A DNA stretch of 64,000 nt, taken from Neolentinus lepideus HHB14362 ss-1 (taxonomy: Eukaryota > Basidiomycota > Agaricomycetes > Gloeophyllales > Gloeophyllaceae). The position numbers were made by a program, and so were the translations under genes. Positions 45,000 to 56,314 of the stretch are shown here, in pieces (positions within the stretch are counted from its first letter, which is position 1; every line of letters begins with the position of its first letter). Below the pieces are notes generated by a model that saw only the letters and a list, made by a program, of their open reading frames with translations, was not told the origin of the DNA and made no database searches. The stretch is from positions 372,001 through 436,000 of the forward strand of contig KV425566.1 of assembly GCA_001632425.1 (NCBI GenBank). The letters run 5' to 3'.

Positions 45000-45780
45000 A
45001 TGAGCGTGTTGCGACCATTCAAGGCTACAGACCTCTTTAAATTTAACAACATGTAAGTCTTCCCCAAATTCTGGCCCCTGGTTTTTTGAGAACAAATGCG
45101 GCTGGCTCCGGCGGCAGTAACTTGGACATCTGGACCGAGACGGTATGTACACCTTCCAAGATCATCGAGCTATGCTTGTAACCTGTCTATCAGTATGGTA
45201 TCTCATTCTATCTGCAATACTTGACGAGATGGCCCGACCTCTGCTGTGTTCAAGAAGCACCCAGTGGCCGGATGATGGGCTATGGTGCGCTTCTCCTCTA
45301 CCGTCTTAGCAGTTCGCAACGTATCTCATTTCCTCGGAAGTCCTTGGAAAGGCTGAAGGCACGGGTCCGGAATTTCATGGACATGTCACAGCACTTTCCG
45401 TTGCGCCTGAATACCGCCGTCTTTCCTTGGGCCGAAAGATGATGGCCCTCCTTGAGTTCGTTTCAGACGAGACTTACGGGGGCTTCTTCGTCGATTTATA
45501 CGTGCGCTGTATGAACAAGGTCGCAATAGGGATGTATGAGGGCCTTGGGTACAGCGTCTATCGCAGGGTACGGGAATATTATGGTAGTCTAGGACTTGGA
45601 CCGGGAGGAAGAGACGAAGAGGACGCCTTCGGTAAGCACAGACCTTTCTATCGCAAACTCCATCCGACAAGATAATCCGCAGATATGCGTAAACCTCTGT
45701 CCCGAGATCCTCAGCGACGCTCCGTACGAGCGAACGGCAGAGATGTAGTAGTGAGTGCACACGACGGCAGTGTATTGTAA
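45000..45780 (+). CDS. NAA20: NatB catalytic subunit NAA20 (Nat3)
   Basis: The enzyme acetylates N-terminal Met followed by Asp, Glu, Asn or Gln, using acetyl-CoA in complex with Naa25 on the ribosome. The start is MSVLRPFKATDLFKFNN at 45000. Introns at 45050-45118, 45145-45193 and about 45284-45339 join INLDIWTET, YGISFYLQYLTRWPDL and MMGYVLGKAEG. The GNAT core is HVTALSVAPEYRRLSLGRKM, with the acetyl-CoA-binding RRLSLG (Q/RxxGxG/A-type) loop, and FFVDLYVRCMNKVAIGMYEG LGYSVYRRV. After a last intron the tail DMRKPLSRDPQRRSV leads to TAA at 45780. Only 18 bp separate this stop from the convergent IML1 stop. Confidence 0.93.
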
Positions 45781-45798
45781 CCAGCACGGTCGACTACA

Positions 45799-48700
45799 CT
45801 ATATGTTCAGCGGAGGTGGTTCCTCCGGTGCATCGCGCAACTGGATCAGCTCCTCATCGTAAAACTTCATCAACTGCTCGCCATCATCGCAGAATGCGTG
45901 AAGCTTGACTCTAAGTTCTTCCGCCGCAATCGCTGGCCGCTGCTCTTTGCTCTTCAGTGCCCCCATCCTTCCAGGCGCCAAAAGACGATTAGTCAAGAAC
46001 AGGAAGCCGTTACCGTTCGGTAAGACCTGCACGAAAGCCACGCCCGATCGATGGATAAACTGGGAATAACTGAATGGCGCTCGGCGGTACGAATAGTTGA
46101 CATCCACTTGCTCCGGATACAGATGCGCCGCCTCGATGTCCAAGATGAACCCGAACCGTTTTAGGAGCGCGTACTCGAAGTAATACGAGGTCTGAGTGCC
46201 TTCCGGAACACGCTTCTCTAAGTCCATGACCACCGGAGGAGGGATGGCGAGGCGGATTGGGAAGCAGGACTGGAAAGCGTTGCGATCTCTGATGTCTGCA
46301 ATCTGTCCGACATAGGCTTCAACCAGTTTCAAGCCATACCGTTCGATAGTGCGGCTCCATTGACGCAACGTGTCTTCGATGCAGCGGGCAGTCGTTCCCA
46401 TCCAGTGTAATTCAAAGTGAAAGCACGTTGCAGGATTGTGAATGATATCGTGGTGAAGAACCACGCACTCCGCTTGATCGCTTCGCTGGAGAAAGCAACG
46501 ACAAGTCTCATTAGCATTTTATATACTTCACGTCCCTTTGACACACCTTCACTGGATCTATGTCAATGGCCATGCTCTGACTCAAGATAAGCTGTCTCTT
46601 CGGTTTCCTAGGACTACTCGCCTTAGCAGAGCTGGACGGGTAATAACCTGAACGTGGCATGTTGTCTTCAGCATTCGATACATGACGAGAAGATCTGAAC
46701 CAGCCGCCGGTCTTCGGTGTCGTGTGCACGGCAAATTCACCCTTGAGCTGGTAAAAATAATGTCTATGAATTGTAAGCATGAGTGTCGAGTCTTTACCAC
46801 TGTGTCGGAACTTACCCGTCCAAGAAACCATGCATTCCCCGTGAATGTTCAAAAAGACCTTGGTCTAAGAGCTTCTGGCCCACTTCCACACCCTGCTCCC
46901 GAGTCGATACATCGCGGAACTCCCGCACCAGCCAAGAAACGAACTCTGCTCCAGTAAACACGCTCGTGTATCTCTTGGTATGCCAACGACGGTCTTTGAT
47001 TGGCACGCCATCGTCTTCACGCATGGCTCTGGCGATATTGGCAAGCGACATATTGGCAATATCTTTATCACTTTTGACCTTCTTCTTCAGAGGTCCCTTC
47101 GCATGTATCTCATCTAGTTGCGCCATCAGATGTTCGTCGAAGAGGCAGGTGGTAGGACCAAGATCAGTTGGCAGAAATCGGACAGGAATGACGGGGTTGG
47201 TCCTTTCTTCCAGGGGACGCCAGCGAAGACGAGTAAATAGCTCCGCAAGCTTGTCCATGCCGAGAAGACGTATCTCCTCTTCGTTGAGCTTCTCGCCAGC
47301 AGGGCCAATAGTTGCTGATGGTGACTCCGCCGTTGGTATAACCACGAAGCGAGTCCTCCAATATCTTAAGGACTCGTTGAACTGCGGCTCGACACCCGCG
47401 ACGACCATGTCCAGTCTTGTAACTATCAGTAAGACGTTGCATCTAGATATAAGGCCGACTCACCTATTCCATAAGTAATTTTCCAAGCCGTGCGAGATGA
47501 AGGATGTTTTCAGCTCTGTGTAGCCAACACCAAGCTTCGGCCATATCAGGCACTGATACTGGAAAGGACGAAGGGAAGGCATTCGTCTAACATATCGTCG
47601 GATCTGTACTGTTTCGCCTTCGCGATTGTAGGAAATACGATGGATCTCATTGCTCATGCTGATATACACGGGGTCATCAGGGGACTCCAGAACTTGCGAA
47701 GCACCGCCGAATTTAGGGACCATTTCTTCATCTGTCATGAAGGATTGTGTCCGTCGTAGAGGATTTCGGTCATTCTCTCCATACACCTGCTTCGGTTGTA
47801 GAATAAATTGAAAGCCTTGTGCCAACCGTACGGCGGCCATAACTCGCATGATCATCAAGGCCCATGCGCGCCTTTCCTGGTCCGGCGAGCCGCTCATATT
47901 GGGAGATTTGACCAGGAATGATCTGATCTCCGTTGGGTCGATGTATATTCCATATTCATGTACATCATACAAGGCTTCCAGATCTGAGCCTGAGGGGAAA
48001 TACTCCGTGGTAAGTGGAAGACATCCAGGTGTTGTCATAGATTTCCACTTGATATCATGCTTGTACAACGGGTGAGCGAACATGTGTTCCCATCGTCGGG
48101 CTAGTGTGGCTTGACTTGGCGCCACTGAAGACCGGGGTCTGGAAGGGTTCGTCCTGAAATTTGGAGACGACGAAATAGGCGGCATTGATAGACTCAAAGC
48201 GGTGCTTCTTCTTGCACCAAAACTGGTGTCATCGCGTGCAGGAGGCGTGTTAATTGGAGAAGTATGTTTCCGCTGCGGACCAATTCCATCCTCCTCGAGT
48301 GTCCTGTTCGCCTGAAGACGTCTTGTCGGAGGATTTCTGATAGTCACTGGTCTGGGTGGTCGTGATATAGGCGTAGCAGCTGTGGGGGTAGTTGATGTAG
48401 GATCCAGTGCCGTCAAAGTTGGCGTTCCGTTGTGAGTGGAAGATATGCCAGACGCCGAAATGGGAGATGTTTGTGGATGACTAGGTCCACTCCTGAAGGG
48501 GTTGAACAACCAAGACGGGGCTGATAACCTGGCACTTAAGACGCTACGAGCTGACCCGGGTCTTCGAGGCCGTCCATCAGGGTTCACTGACGACATCGTC
48601 GAAGTAGAAGTAGTAGAGCGGTTTGACAAGATAGATGATTGAGAAGGCGATGAACTCAATCCACGGAAAGAGATCATAGATAGTGGACGCTCAGATTCAG

Positions 48701-50811
48701 ATGGCTGTTCCACTGGCAGGTCACGAGTGGCTCTCAGAGGACTCTCCTCAATGGGATGAATCTTATTAGGGCTTGACAAAGTGACCTGAGAGACCATGGA
48801 CGATCGGTAAGAGACGATGGAAGACCGTAGCGACGACGGTGCGACTATAGTGCCGCTGGCCGAAGAAGCCAAGGAATTCCGCCCCGTCGTAGTAGGCTTG
48901 GGCTCTCGGTGGAACGAGAATACGTTTTGATCAAAGAGGTCCGCCTCACGTTTAGTCAGCCTGTTATCTGGACCGATTTCAGACGAGGGAGTTGCAGCTT
49001 CGGTGCGTTGCTCTGGCATATAAGGTACTTCTATACTAGAGAGAACGTCATGGTCCAGAAGGCCTAACATTTCGATTTCGTACATTTTGGCGCGAGCGAT
49101 GAATCTAGATGGTGATCAATAAAGACATGGCCTCCTTTGACCAATCTACGTACCTATCCTCTCTGAAAGGCAAGTCCATCTGCTTGTCCCAGAACGAAAC
49201 AGACATCCAGAATGGATCCCACCAGAATGTCGTCCTTTCTCTTCCTGGAGATTCTTCCTGCTCGTCATCGCCGTCCCATAATGGGTCCATAATTCGTGAT
49301 CCCAACCTTCCTTCTCTTTCAAAACGAGGCTCGGGTTCGATACTCTGGAAAGAAAATATCGGACTCTGATGCAGTGGAGGCTTCGCTAAAGAGACCAGAT
49401 CCAAGCCAAAGCCCTGATCCAACATACGGACTGTGGTCAATCTGAGCAACTGCTTCGACACCCTGTAGTAGCCCGTTCCGGGAGTAATGAGGATGGTAGC
49501 AGCTCCGGTCTGCGACAGGGAACGGTCTATATAATGTGTCTCCGTCGGATTCAGGCCCAGATTGATTGCCTCCAGAATGGGACCGTCATGAGCACAGGAG
49601 AGACGTCCGACTAACCGCACCTGGTCTAACGGATCCTCCGAGGACTGCGAAGGAAAGCCGACCAAAGCTCGATGGTAGTGATGGGTAAGTAAGATATCAC
49701 GCTGGAAGGCTACGAACGAGTCCTTCAAGATGAGGAGTGTAGGCTTCCAGTCGTATATGACCTCAAGATCAGTAATGACCTTGTAGAAGTCTTTGTACCA
49801 CTTCCCATCATCATCTCGACGGAGAGGACCGGCAGCATACTCAGTCTCAGAGGTGTCATAGTAGACTCTGGATATCAGCACGATAGTCACGATGTGATTC
49901 GTGCCAGCTTCACGCCATTTGTTGAACAGCGCTGGGAGGAAGGAATGGATGATTTTTTCAGTATATCGTTCACCATCCCCTGCGAACTCCCAAAGTTCTT
50001 TGCAAACTTGGATGAATATGGTCGTCCGAGCAGTCAGGGAACGATAAATAGCTTTCGTAGCCGATGTGACGTACGCAGCCGATACCTGCAGTCGTTAATG
50101 AACACAAGCAGTAGATCTGATGTACATAGACAAGCTCGTACCTTCTTGCCATCGATGAATATGCCCTGGATCTTCGCAGCAGGAGCACCAATAAATGAGA
50201 CTTCTTGCTCAACGTAAACGCATTGGTCCACAAGCTGTTTTCCGAGTCTCCACATGTCGTTTCGGCCAAGATACTGATCCTGGAAAATGAATTCTACATG
50301 ATCAGCAGAGCATTTTTCTTTCTCGACCTATCGCAAGAACGTAAGGATCATGTCTTTATTCACGAATTCAAGACCGCCACCTTGGTCAACACGATCTCTC
50401 CATTGTTCCTCAGGCCAAAGGTGTCCGCCATAAAACGCGGTATAGAGATCTAAAACGAACGCATGGTCAAACCATCGACCGTCCAGTTACTCGGCAGCCC
50501 AGAGGGTGAGATGTGACCTGCAGCTGGGGTTTCACATTGCCCTCCTCCTTGGACGCGACGAAGAAGAATCCGGCTGAGTCCTCGGCCCCAGGCGAACGCA
50601 CAGAGAGCATGTCTCCTTCCGCGATCCCGGGCCATAATGAGTGATTGAATAGCACGTTCGGTGAATCTTTAGGGTCATGAACCCATATCGTAAAGGTCTT
50701 TTTGTCTCCAACTTTGAGAGGCGTTACTGGTCCTTTGAAGAGTGAGGTGGCGGTATTGGACCGGCGCCGGGTGTACTGCGGGTGCTGCGATTCTGCGCGA
50801 GACGACGACAT
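45799..50811 (-). CDS. IML1: IML1/DEPDC5, SEACIT-GATOR1 TORC1 inhibitor
   Basis: Iml1 is the catalytic GAP subunit of SEACIT/GATOR1 at the vacuole, which inactivates the Gtr1 GTPase to shut off TORC1 upon amino-acid starvation. The start at 50811 is MSSSRAESQHPQYTRRRSNT. The N-terminal domain includes KKTFTIWVHDPKDSPNVLFN, the vWA-like IML1 domain (RVYYDTSETEYA, DFYKVITDLEV, GRLSCAHDGPILEAINLGLN) and PGTGYYRVSKQLLRLTTVRM. A Ser/Pro-rich spacer (48150-48950) precedes WEHMFAHPLYKHDIKWKSMT. The DEP domain is around DRRWHTKRYTSVFTGAEFVSW (about 46850-47000). The C-terminal domain ends in APEEPPPLNI at 45799. About 1550 residues fits the family. Confidence 0.95.
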
Positions 50812-51187
50812 GACGACAGATTCTCAGATCACGTTCATTGGGCTGTAGGAGACAAAGTTTCTCAAAAGCAAGCTAAGATTCAGAACATACGGTCATAAGC
50901 GCCTAGGCGGCGAAGACAGCGAAGGTAGCCACCGACGCAATTGTAATTGGACGAATCGACGGCTCGCTTATAGGCGCCATCAATTCGCCCGAAAAACCGT
51001 TAAGTAATGTCGGCAGGGGCTCTGGTTATCCGGTTACCTACTGTCCGTTGTCGTGCACCTTCCGTCCAGGGTTTCCTTCGTTGTTCTTGCCTTGGCTGTC
51101 AATTGGGACTAATTTATCGAGGACCTCAGCTTCACTCTATCTATCTACTCACCCTAATTTCCGCTTATATCCATCTTTCTTGGAATC
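50812..51187. other. Divergent intergenic region (IML1 / next gene)
   Basis: A 376-bp spacer between start codons. The half next to the plus-strand gene is pyrimidine-rich (51130-51180), as in fungal promoters. No coding sequence. Confidence 0.4.
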
Positions 51188-51997
51188 ATGTCTAGCGACG
51201 AATCCAACACCAATCACTCGTTACTGCACATAGAAGAGCCACATTCATTCCCTGCTTCAACATCCTCGACGCCCGAGTCTTCGCGGGACCCATCTCTCAG
51301 CATACCTTTAACTGAACTACACACGGTGCCATCCCTACCATCCATAGCGACACAGAATAGCGGATCTACTGTCAGTGTCAAGTTCGCGCCCCTCCCCGTC
51401 TTGGAAAAACCACGATCCCGTCATCCCTCGTTCCAATTTGGTGTCGGGGCGCGCTCGCGAATTCTGCGGAATAGACGATTAATGCAAGAAATGCAGGCCG
51501 CAGTGGAACGGGGAGACACTATTTATGTCACTGATGGGGAAACAGTATCAGTGTCAAGTCCTACGCAAGATGAAGATCCTGTTTTGATGCTTGGGAAAAG
51601 AATGGTGGATGTGAGCAGGAGCTTGTGGAGGAGGGTCGCACGGAAGCCCGACGTGATTTGTCCCGTGAATGGCGCACAGACCCAGGACAACGGAACCGCT
51701 GTGGAAGCTAAGACGGTACACCTACGTCAAAGCACCGAAGACGCGCATCCGGACACCTTGGAGAAGGAAGAAGATGGGCGAGTATGGGAAGAGGAAATAG
51801 ACCAGGACTTTTACAGGCGACTGTCGATAATTAGTCCTGGAGAGTCGGAAGAGGCAGTGGATGGAGAAATACACTCGGATTCTGAGATACCCAACGAGAC
51901 AAGTCAAGTGCTGGCACTTGGAAAGAAGGACGTCCCGCAACAGAAAGAGACGAGACGGGCAGCGACAAGGTGCGCACACTTTAACGAGTCTACATGA
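51188..51997 (+). CDS. Hypothetical disordered protein
   Basis: I do not recognise a family. MSSDESNTNHSLLHIEEPHS begins a Ser/Thr/Pro-rich N-terminus. The most ordered part is RHPSFQFGVGARSRILRNRR with LMQEMQAAVERGDTIYVTDG, a short helix-rich segment that looks conserved in style. LGKRMVDVSRSLWRRVARKP, a second basic amphipathic segment, follows. The rest is acidic (EEDGRVWEEEIDQDFYRRLS). A possible donor at about 51969 would replace the last residues by a very short exon beginning after TTTTCACAG near 52021. Codon use and the clean start near a pyrimidine-rich promoter support a real gene. Confidence 0.6.
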   Translation: MSSDESNTNHSLLHIEEPHSFPASTSSTPESSRDPSLSIPLTELHTVPSLPSIATQNSGSTVSVKFAPLPVLEKPRSRHPSFQFGVGARSRILRNRRLMQEMQAAVERGDTIYVTDGETVSVSSPTQDEDPVLMLGKRMVDVSRSLWRRVARKPDVICPVNGAQTQDNGTAVEAKTVHLRQSTEDAHPDTLEKEEDGRVWEEEIDQDFYRRLSIISPGESEEAVDGEIHSDSEIPNETSQVLALGKKDVPQQKETRRAATRCAHFNEST

Positions 51998-52052
51998 TGT
52001 CCTAACACAGTTATTTTCACAGTTGATAAGAAATCGTCCTAGGAAATCCTAA

Positions 52053-52513
52053 TTGTTCGCCTTCATTTTCGTAGTGCATATCTTGGTGTAATTGGTGACA
52101 TAGCATATCGGTATCTTGAAGATTCAAGTAATCTGTTTATTCAATGCTGTCTGTACGTAGCTCTGACCCTACTTTCTTAAATGGCAGCTGTGTCAATTAA
52201 ACAGCTCCAGATGTACATATACCAGGCGTTTGACCCTGATGTGGCTATCCTGTGGTGGCTGTGGCAGTGGAATGTGTTATTCCTGAAAACACGAGGCCGC
52301 CACGTGCCGGGCGTCTGGAATAGTCCACTGCTGCTGTGCTATTCGTGTCTAGTCTTTTCTCTTTCTTGGTTCACTCTCTGATTGCTTTGACCAAGGCACG
52401 TTTATTCACGCCTATCGCAGCCTTGCTGTTTCACGACCCCGCATACGTTCTTTGCTCTCGACCGGCTAGACTATTGTGCAGCCCGTAGGACTTTTGTTCA
52501 CGTTTACAGACGA
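52053..52513. other. Intergenic
   Basis: This is the upstream region of the mucin-like gene. One 66-codon frame near 52181 has no support. Confidence 0.35.
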
Positions 52514-54100
52514 ATGTCGTGTAACACAATCCCTACTGCGACACAGTATACTACTGTCGTTACCAACTCTGTTTCGACATCGTTTTCAAACGATGTTACC
52601 ACTTTACCTGCTTCGGTAACCACGATTGTCTCTGATTCATGTCTGGCTACGGCTACAGCCAGCAACTCGACTGGATGCGTCTCGTCGACAGAGGTTACTA
52701 CAGTCAGCACCATTGCTGGTAGGTCGGGACATCACAAGAGTTGTGTCTTGTTGTTTGACGAACTGAATGTATAGCTGGGAGTGAAAGTACCGTCCAAGTC
52801 CCTGTTGTGCTCACCATACCCGTTACGCAAACACAGGCCACGGCTACGCTTTATTCTACATCATGTTCAAGTGGACAGACGTCTCAGTCACCCACTTCTC
52901 CGCCGTCATCACCTCCTACATCACCTCCCACATCACCTCCTACATCGTCATCTCCCTCTTCTCAATCTTCCTCGTCCAGCACATCGTTTATGAGCACCGC
53001 CTTTCTGACTACGACAACTCCATCGACCACTTACACCACTAGCTCAGCTACAACACTTGCAGATGGCTCGATAGCTTACACCGTTGTGACTGTCACCTCA
53101 ACTGGAACTCCATCCGCCATATATGTTCCGACCTCAGTAGCCGCAACGTCTCATTCGAGTCCAGGTGTTAGCAGCCACAGCAATGTCGCGCTGGCTCCCA
53201 TCATTGGTGGCACGGTTGGTGGCGTTGTTGGGTTATTGGCACTAATTGGGATCATCTGGTTAATATGGTACGTAGCAATTCCTTCCACCAGGAGCAAACA
53301 TATTCGATTGATATCAACTTTCTTCTCGCAGGCGGAGACGGCGGTACAACTTCGATGATCTGTTCGACAACGGACCCGAAGATACTCCAGCATTTCCAGT
53401 GAAGCGGGCGAAGTCGCGTACCCTCGACTTGGCCAGCGAACCTAAACCATATCAGTATGGCCTTGTAGGCGCCTCGACTCCTCCGATGTCTGCCGACCAC
53501 CACTCGCAATCCACGGCGGACCCTTCACCACTGTCTCCGACCTTGGCCGGCCACACTAATACCACTTCGTCCAGTGCTCACGGTCAGAATAATTCACTGG
53601 CTCCACTCACAGTGACTGGCGCGACGCTAGCTCCCGGCCCGAGCCAACCGCAAACAGCCTCGTCCAGACCTTCCACCTCCGGATCGATGCAGCCGCTCGT
53701 CCAGCAGCATGTCGGTCCTGTTGCGCAGCCTGCAGTGACTGAGTGGGCGGACTGGAATCCCAACACTGACGGCTTGGGCATCGGATCTGATATAGGTCAC
53801 GAGCTCGGCAGCGCCCAGAATGCGTTGAATTTGATTGGGCAGGAGGAGCACAGGAGGAGGCCCTTGCAAATAGCCAATCCGGAGCAGCGTCCGATGTCAC
53901 CTGCATCTACTATGTCTTCTCCTGCAGGAGAGAAGGCTACGTACAGACCAAGAAGAGAGTCGGCCGGTGTTGTTGTCCATCGAGACGGCGGGAGGGCGCC
54001 GCAGTCCTCTGGGCCTTCTGCCTCTGGGTCTGGGGCTGGTCAGCGTTCTGGGTTAGGCCGGAGTTCTGGGGATGCACCGCCGCCAGCGTACTCCGAGTAG
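52514..54100 (+). CDS. Mucin-like single-pass membrane protein (cell-wall sensor type)
   Basis: The architecture resembles fungal Wsc/Mid2-type sensors and other Ser/Thr-rich single-pass proteins. The extracellular half is very rich in Ser/Thr (O-glycosylation likely), with a TVVTVTSTGTPSAIY motif and a SPPT repeat block. One transmembrane segment, APIIGGTVGGVVGLLALIGI continuing IWLIW, is followed immediately by RRRRYNFDD, a positive-inside stop-transfer. The cytosolic half (about 250 residues) is Ser/Pro/Gln-rich and ends GDAPPPAYSE, a PPxY-type sequence that could bind WW domains. Introns lie at about 52721-52771 and 53268-53330. No cleavable signal peptide is visible after MSCNTIPTATQYTT, so either the true start is upstream or the span acts as signal anchor. 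The ligand is unknown. Confidence 0.75.
52909..52944 (+). repeat. 12-bp tandem repeat encoding SPPT
   Basis: Three near-identical copies of TCACCTCCYACA encode a Ser-Pro-Pro-Thr array in the mucin-like ectodomain. Confidence 0.85.
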
Positions 54101-54675
54101 TGGCGCACGATGTAGACTGAGGGTGCCGGCCCGATCATTATTTCGTGCATGCTGTTTTCTGGTTTCTGGGGTTGGGTTGTCTAAGGACCCACTATCCGTC
54201 TGTTCTGTTTTCCTCTCAATGCTATATCTGGGATCTGATTTCAATGTCAATTTATTTTTGTTGTCGTTCATACCGCCTCTTAATCACTCAACACGGACTA
54301 GCCATAGCATTACATTTCAAACCCCTTCCAAAGGATAGACTGGGCAGTCATAGTCCTTCCCTGTCATTAGCTCAACGCTCATCCAACGGACTGGTATGTT
54401 TCCACAAACGCGAGTGAGAACACAATTATATATTTATTCTGGATTCCACCTTGTGCCCCGCAGTAGGTTACTCGGGAGCCTGTATGCCATTAGTGAGTAT
54501 TACATTATATCCAGAAATGGGCAAGAGATCATCTCATTTTTGTACAACGGCGAGCAATGCGTGATGCGTGAGGAGGGTTGTATGGCTTTGGCCGGCGTAT
54601 AAATGCATCCGATGAGTGTGAAGTAAGGCTCGGACATCGATGGTAGCCGGGTTGAGACCCTTCTTGAGCATCACT
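54101..54675. other. Convergent intergenic spacer
   Basis: This holds the 3' ends of the mucin-like gene and the cyclin gene. No supported coding sequence. Confidence 0.4.
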
Positions 54676-55815
54676 TCACTCCCAAGCAGCGAGGGCGTTT
54701 GGGATTGGCTGCCCGTAGCTTCGGAGAAGTTGAATAAGACCATGGCGAGTTGTTCGGTCCCTTTTGGCTGAAGCGCCATGGGCGCGTCCGGGGCAATGCC
54801 GCTTGACATTACGGACACTTTCCCAGATTGACGGAGAGTTTGACAGGTCATCGTGCCGCGAACGTGAGGACTCAGATTGAGCATCATCATCTGAAGCGAT
54901 ATGAGAGGCTCGCTTTCTCTTGCGCTCGAGTCGCGGGGTCGATGATTGCAGCGTGGATTCCGGTGTCCAGACGTCCAGCGACTGGTAATGGGTAGAGGAG
55001 AGGTACGGAAATGGTGAAGTGGGTAAAGACGAGGAGATAGGGGATGCCTCGGAGTCGGAGTTGGAATGACAGGGAGATAGAAGGACACGTTGTCGACCCT
55101 CGTGATAGAGCGGAGTCTCTGTGTGCTGCGCCACGGGGCAGCGAATTTCAGGGGAAGGGTGTCTAGGAGGGAAGCAGGCTCGCTTCAAAGGTTGGTAGTG
55201 CTCGAGAATGTCGTCGTCCGAGATCCCGAAGCTCCAATCCAGTGTGAAACACCAGTCCAGCTCCATCGCCATTATTTCTTTTGGCGTGAAGTGTAAGGAG
55301 ATATGCGACCAGGTCGCTCCTCTGTGGTTGGCATCGTTGGTGATCTATGGGCAACGGTCGGGTGAGAATGGACCGGAGAATCCAATATTTGTCACATACC
55401 TTGTATGCACAGATTAATGCTCCAATGAACACCCTTCGGTGTGCAAGACTAACGGTGCCGGTGTTGGTGTGATAGCGAGTGGCGCGACTGAGGTACACTA
55501 TTGTGCAGAGGACTGTAGCCGTCGATATCGATGCCTGATTCAGGATATAGGAGGCATAGGCGTTCAAAAACCTGTATGTCTTGAGCGGGTTATCCCCAAT
55601 ATGTCTACCAGCCAAGGAGCACACTAAGCGTAACATATAATCTGTGTGGCGCAACTTGTCAGGACGACGCCACATCAGTATCGCAGAGAAAGTTACGTAC
55701 CAATAAGGGCCGGGTGGCAGGATGGAATAGACCGTAGTTCTTCAACAAGCGGATGGTGCTCTGACGAAGGAACAAGACTAGAGGGATGGTTCCGGAGCAT
55801 AGGGCGGTCCGCCAT
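54676..55815 (-). CDS. Pcl/Pho80-type cyclin
   Basis: Pcl cyclins bind Pho85-type CDKs and control cell cycle, polarity and nutrient responses. Exon 1 starts at ATG 55815 (MADRPMLRNHPSSLVPSSEH) and is spliced from HPALI to DYMLRLVCSLAGRHI. The cyclin box continues with ASISTATVLCTIVYLSRATR and VFIGALICAYK. An intron with a GTATGT donor joins ITNDANHRGATWSHISLHFT, then PKEIMAMELDWCFTLDWSF. The C-terminal 190 residues are disordered, with a KRKRAS basic patch and Ser/Pro sites. TGA is at 54676. The box fits the Pcl1/2 subgroup; the exact paralogue cannot be told. Confidence 0.85.
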
Positions 55816-56314
55816 TTGGTGTGGCGCAGCTAGCTTCAGTCGGAGGGAGGCGAGAGGGAGTTAAAAGCAGGGGTGGCGATACAAGAGATGCATTGCAATC
55901 ACAGCTATCACAGCTGTCCTTATAGATGAATATGTCGTGGGCCCTATGTGACGAGATGAAAGACAGGATACGCTCATTAAGGCTGTAGCCTGGTGTGGCG
56001 CAAGCTTCTTTAGCCGCTGGAGAAGCGCAGAGTCAGCGCTTTTGTGTTATTGACCATCAGGGTTATTGATGCTCATGATAACGACGCAAGGCTATGCTTC
56101 CATGCCTGATTCACCGCAAACAATGCGGAACATGAATGCCAGCCGGAGTACTTACTCGGAAGAAAGAAAGTCAAACAATCCCTTCAGAAGGTGGGAAGAG
56201 ATCTGGAGATCCCGATCCTGCCACAATCGCATCACGTGGGAAGCGCGCCTTGAATTCCAGGGTCCGACTCCGTGTCTTTGTTTACTGTTGTCCGACGGCT
56301 TCGTCTTTCATAAC
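55816..56314. other. Divergent intergenic region (cyclin / Hop1-like)
   Basis: A promoter region of about 500 bp between two start codons. No coding exon was found. Confidence 0.4.
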
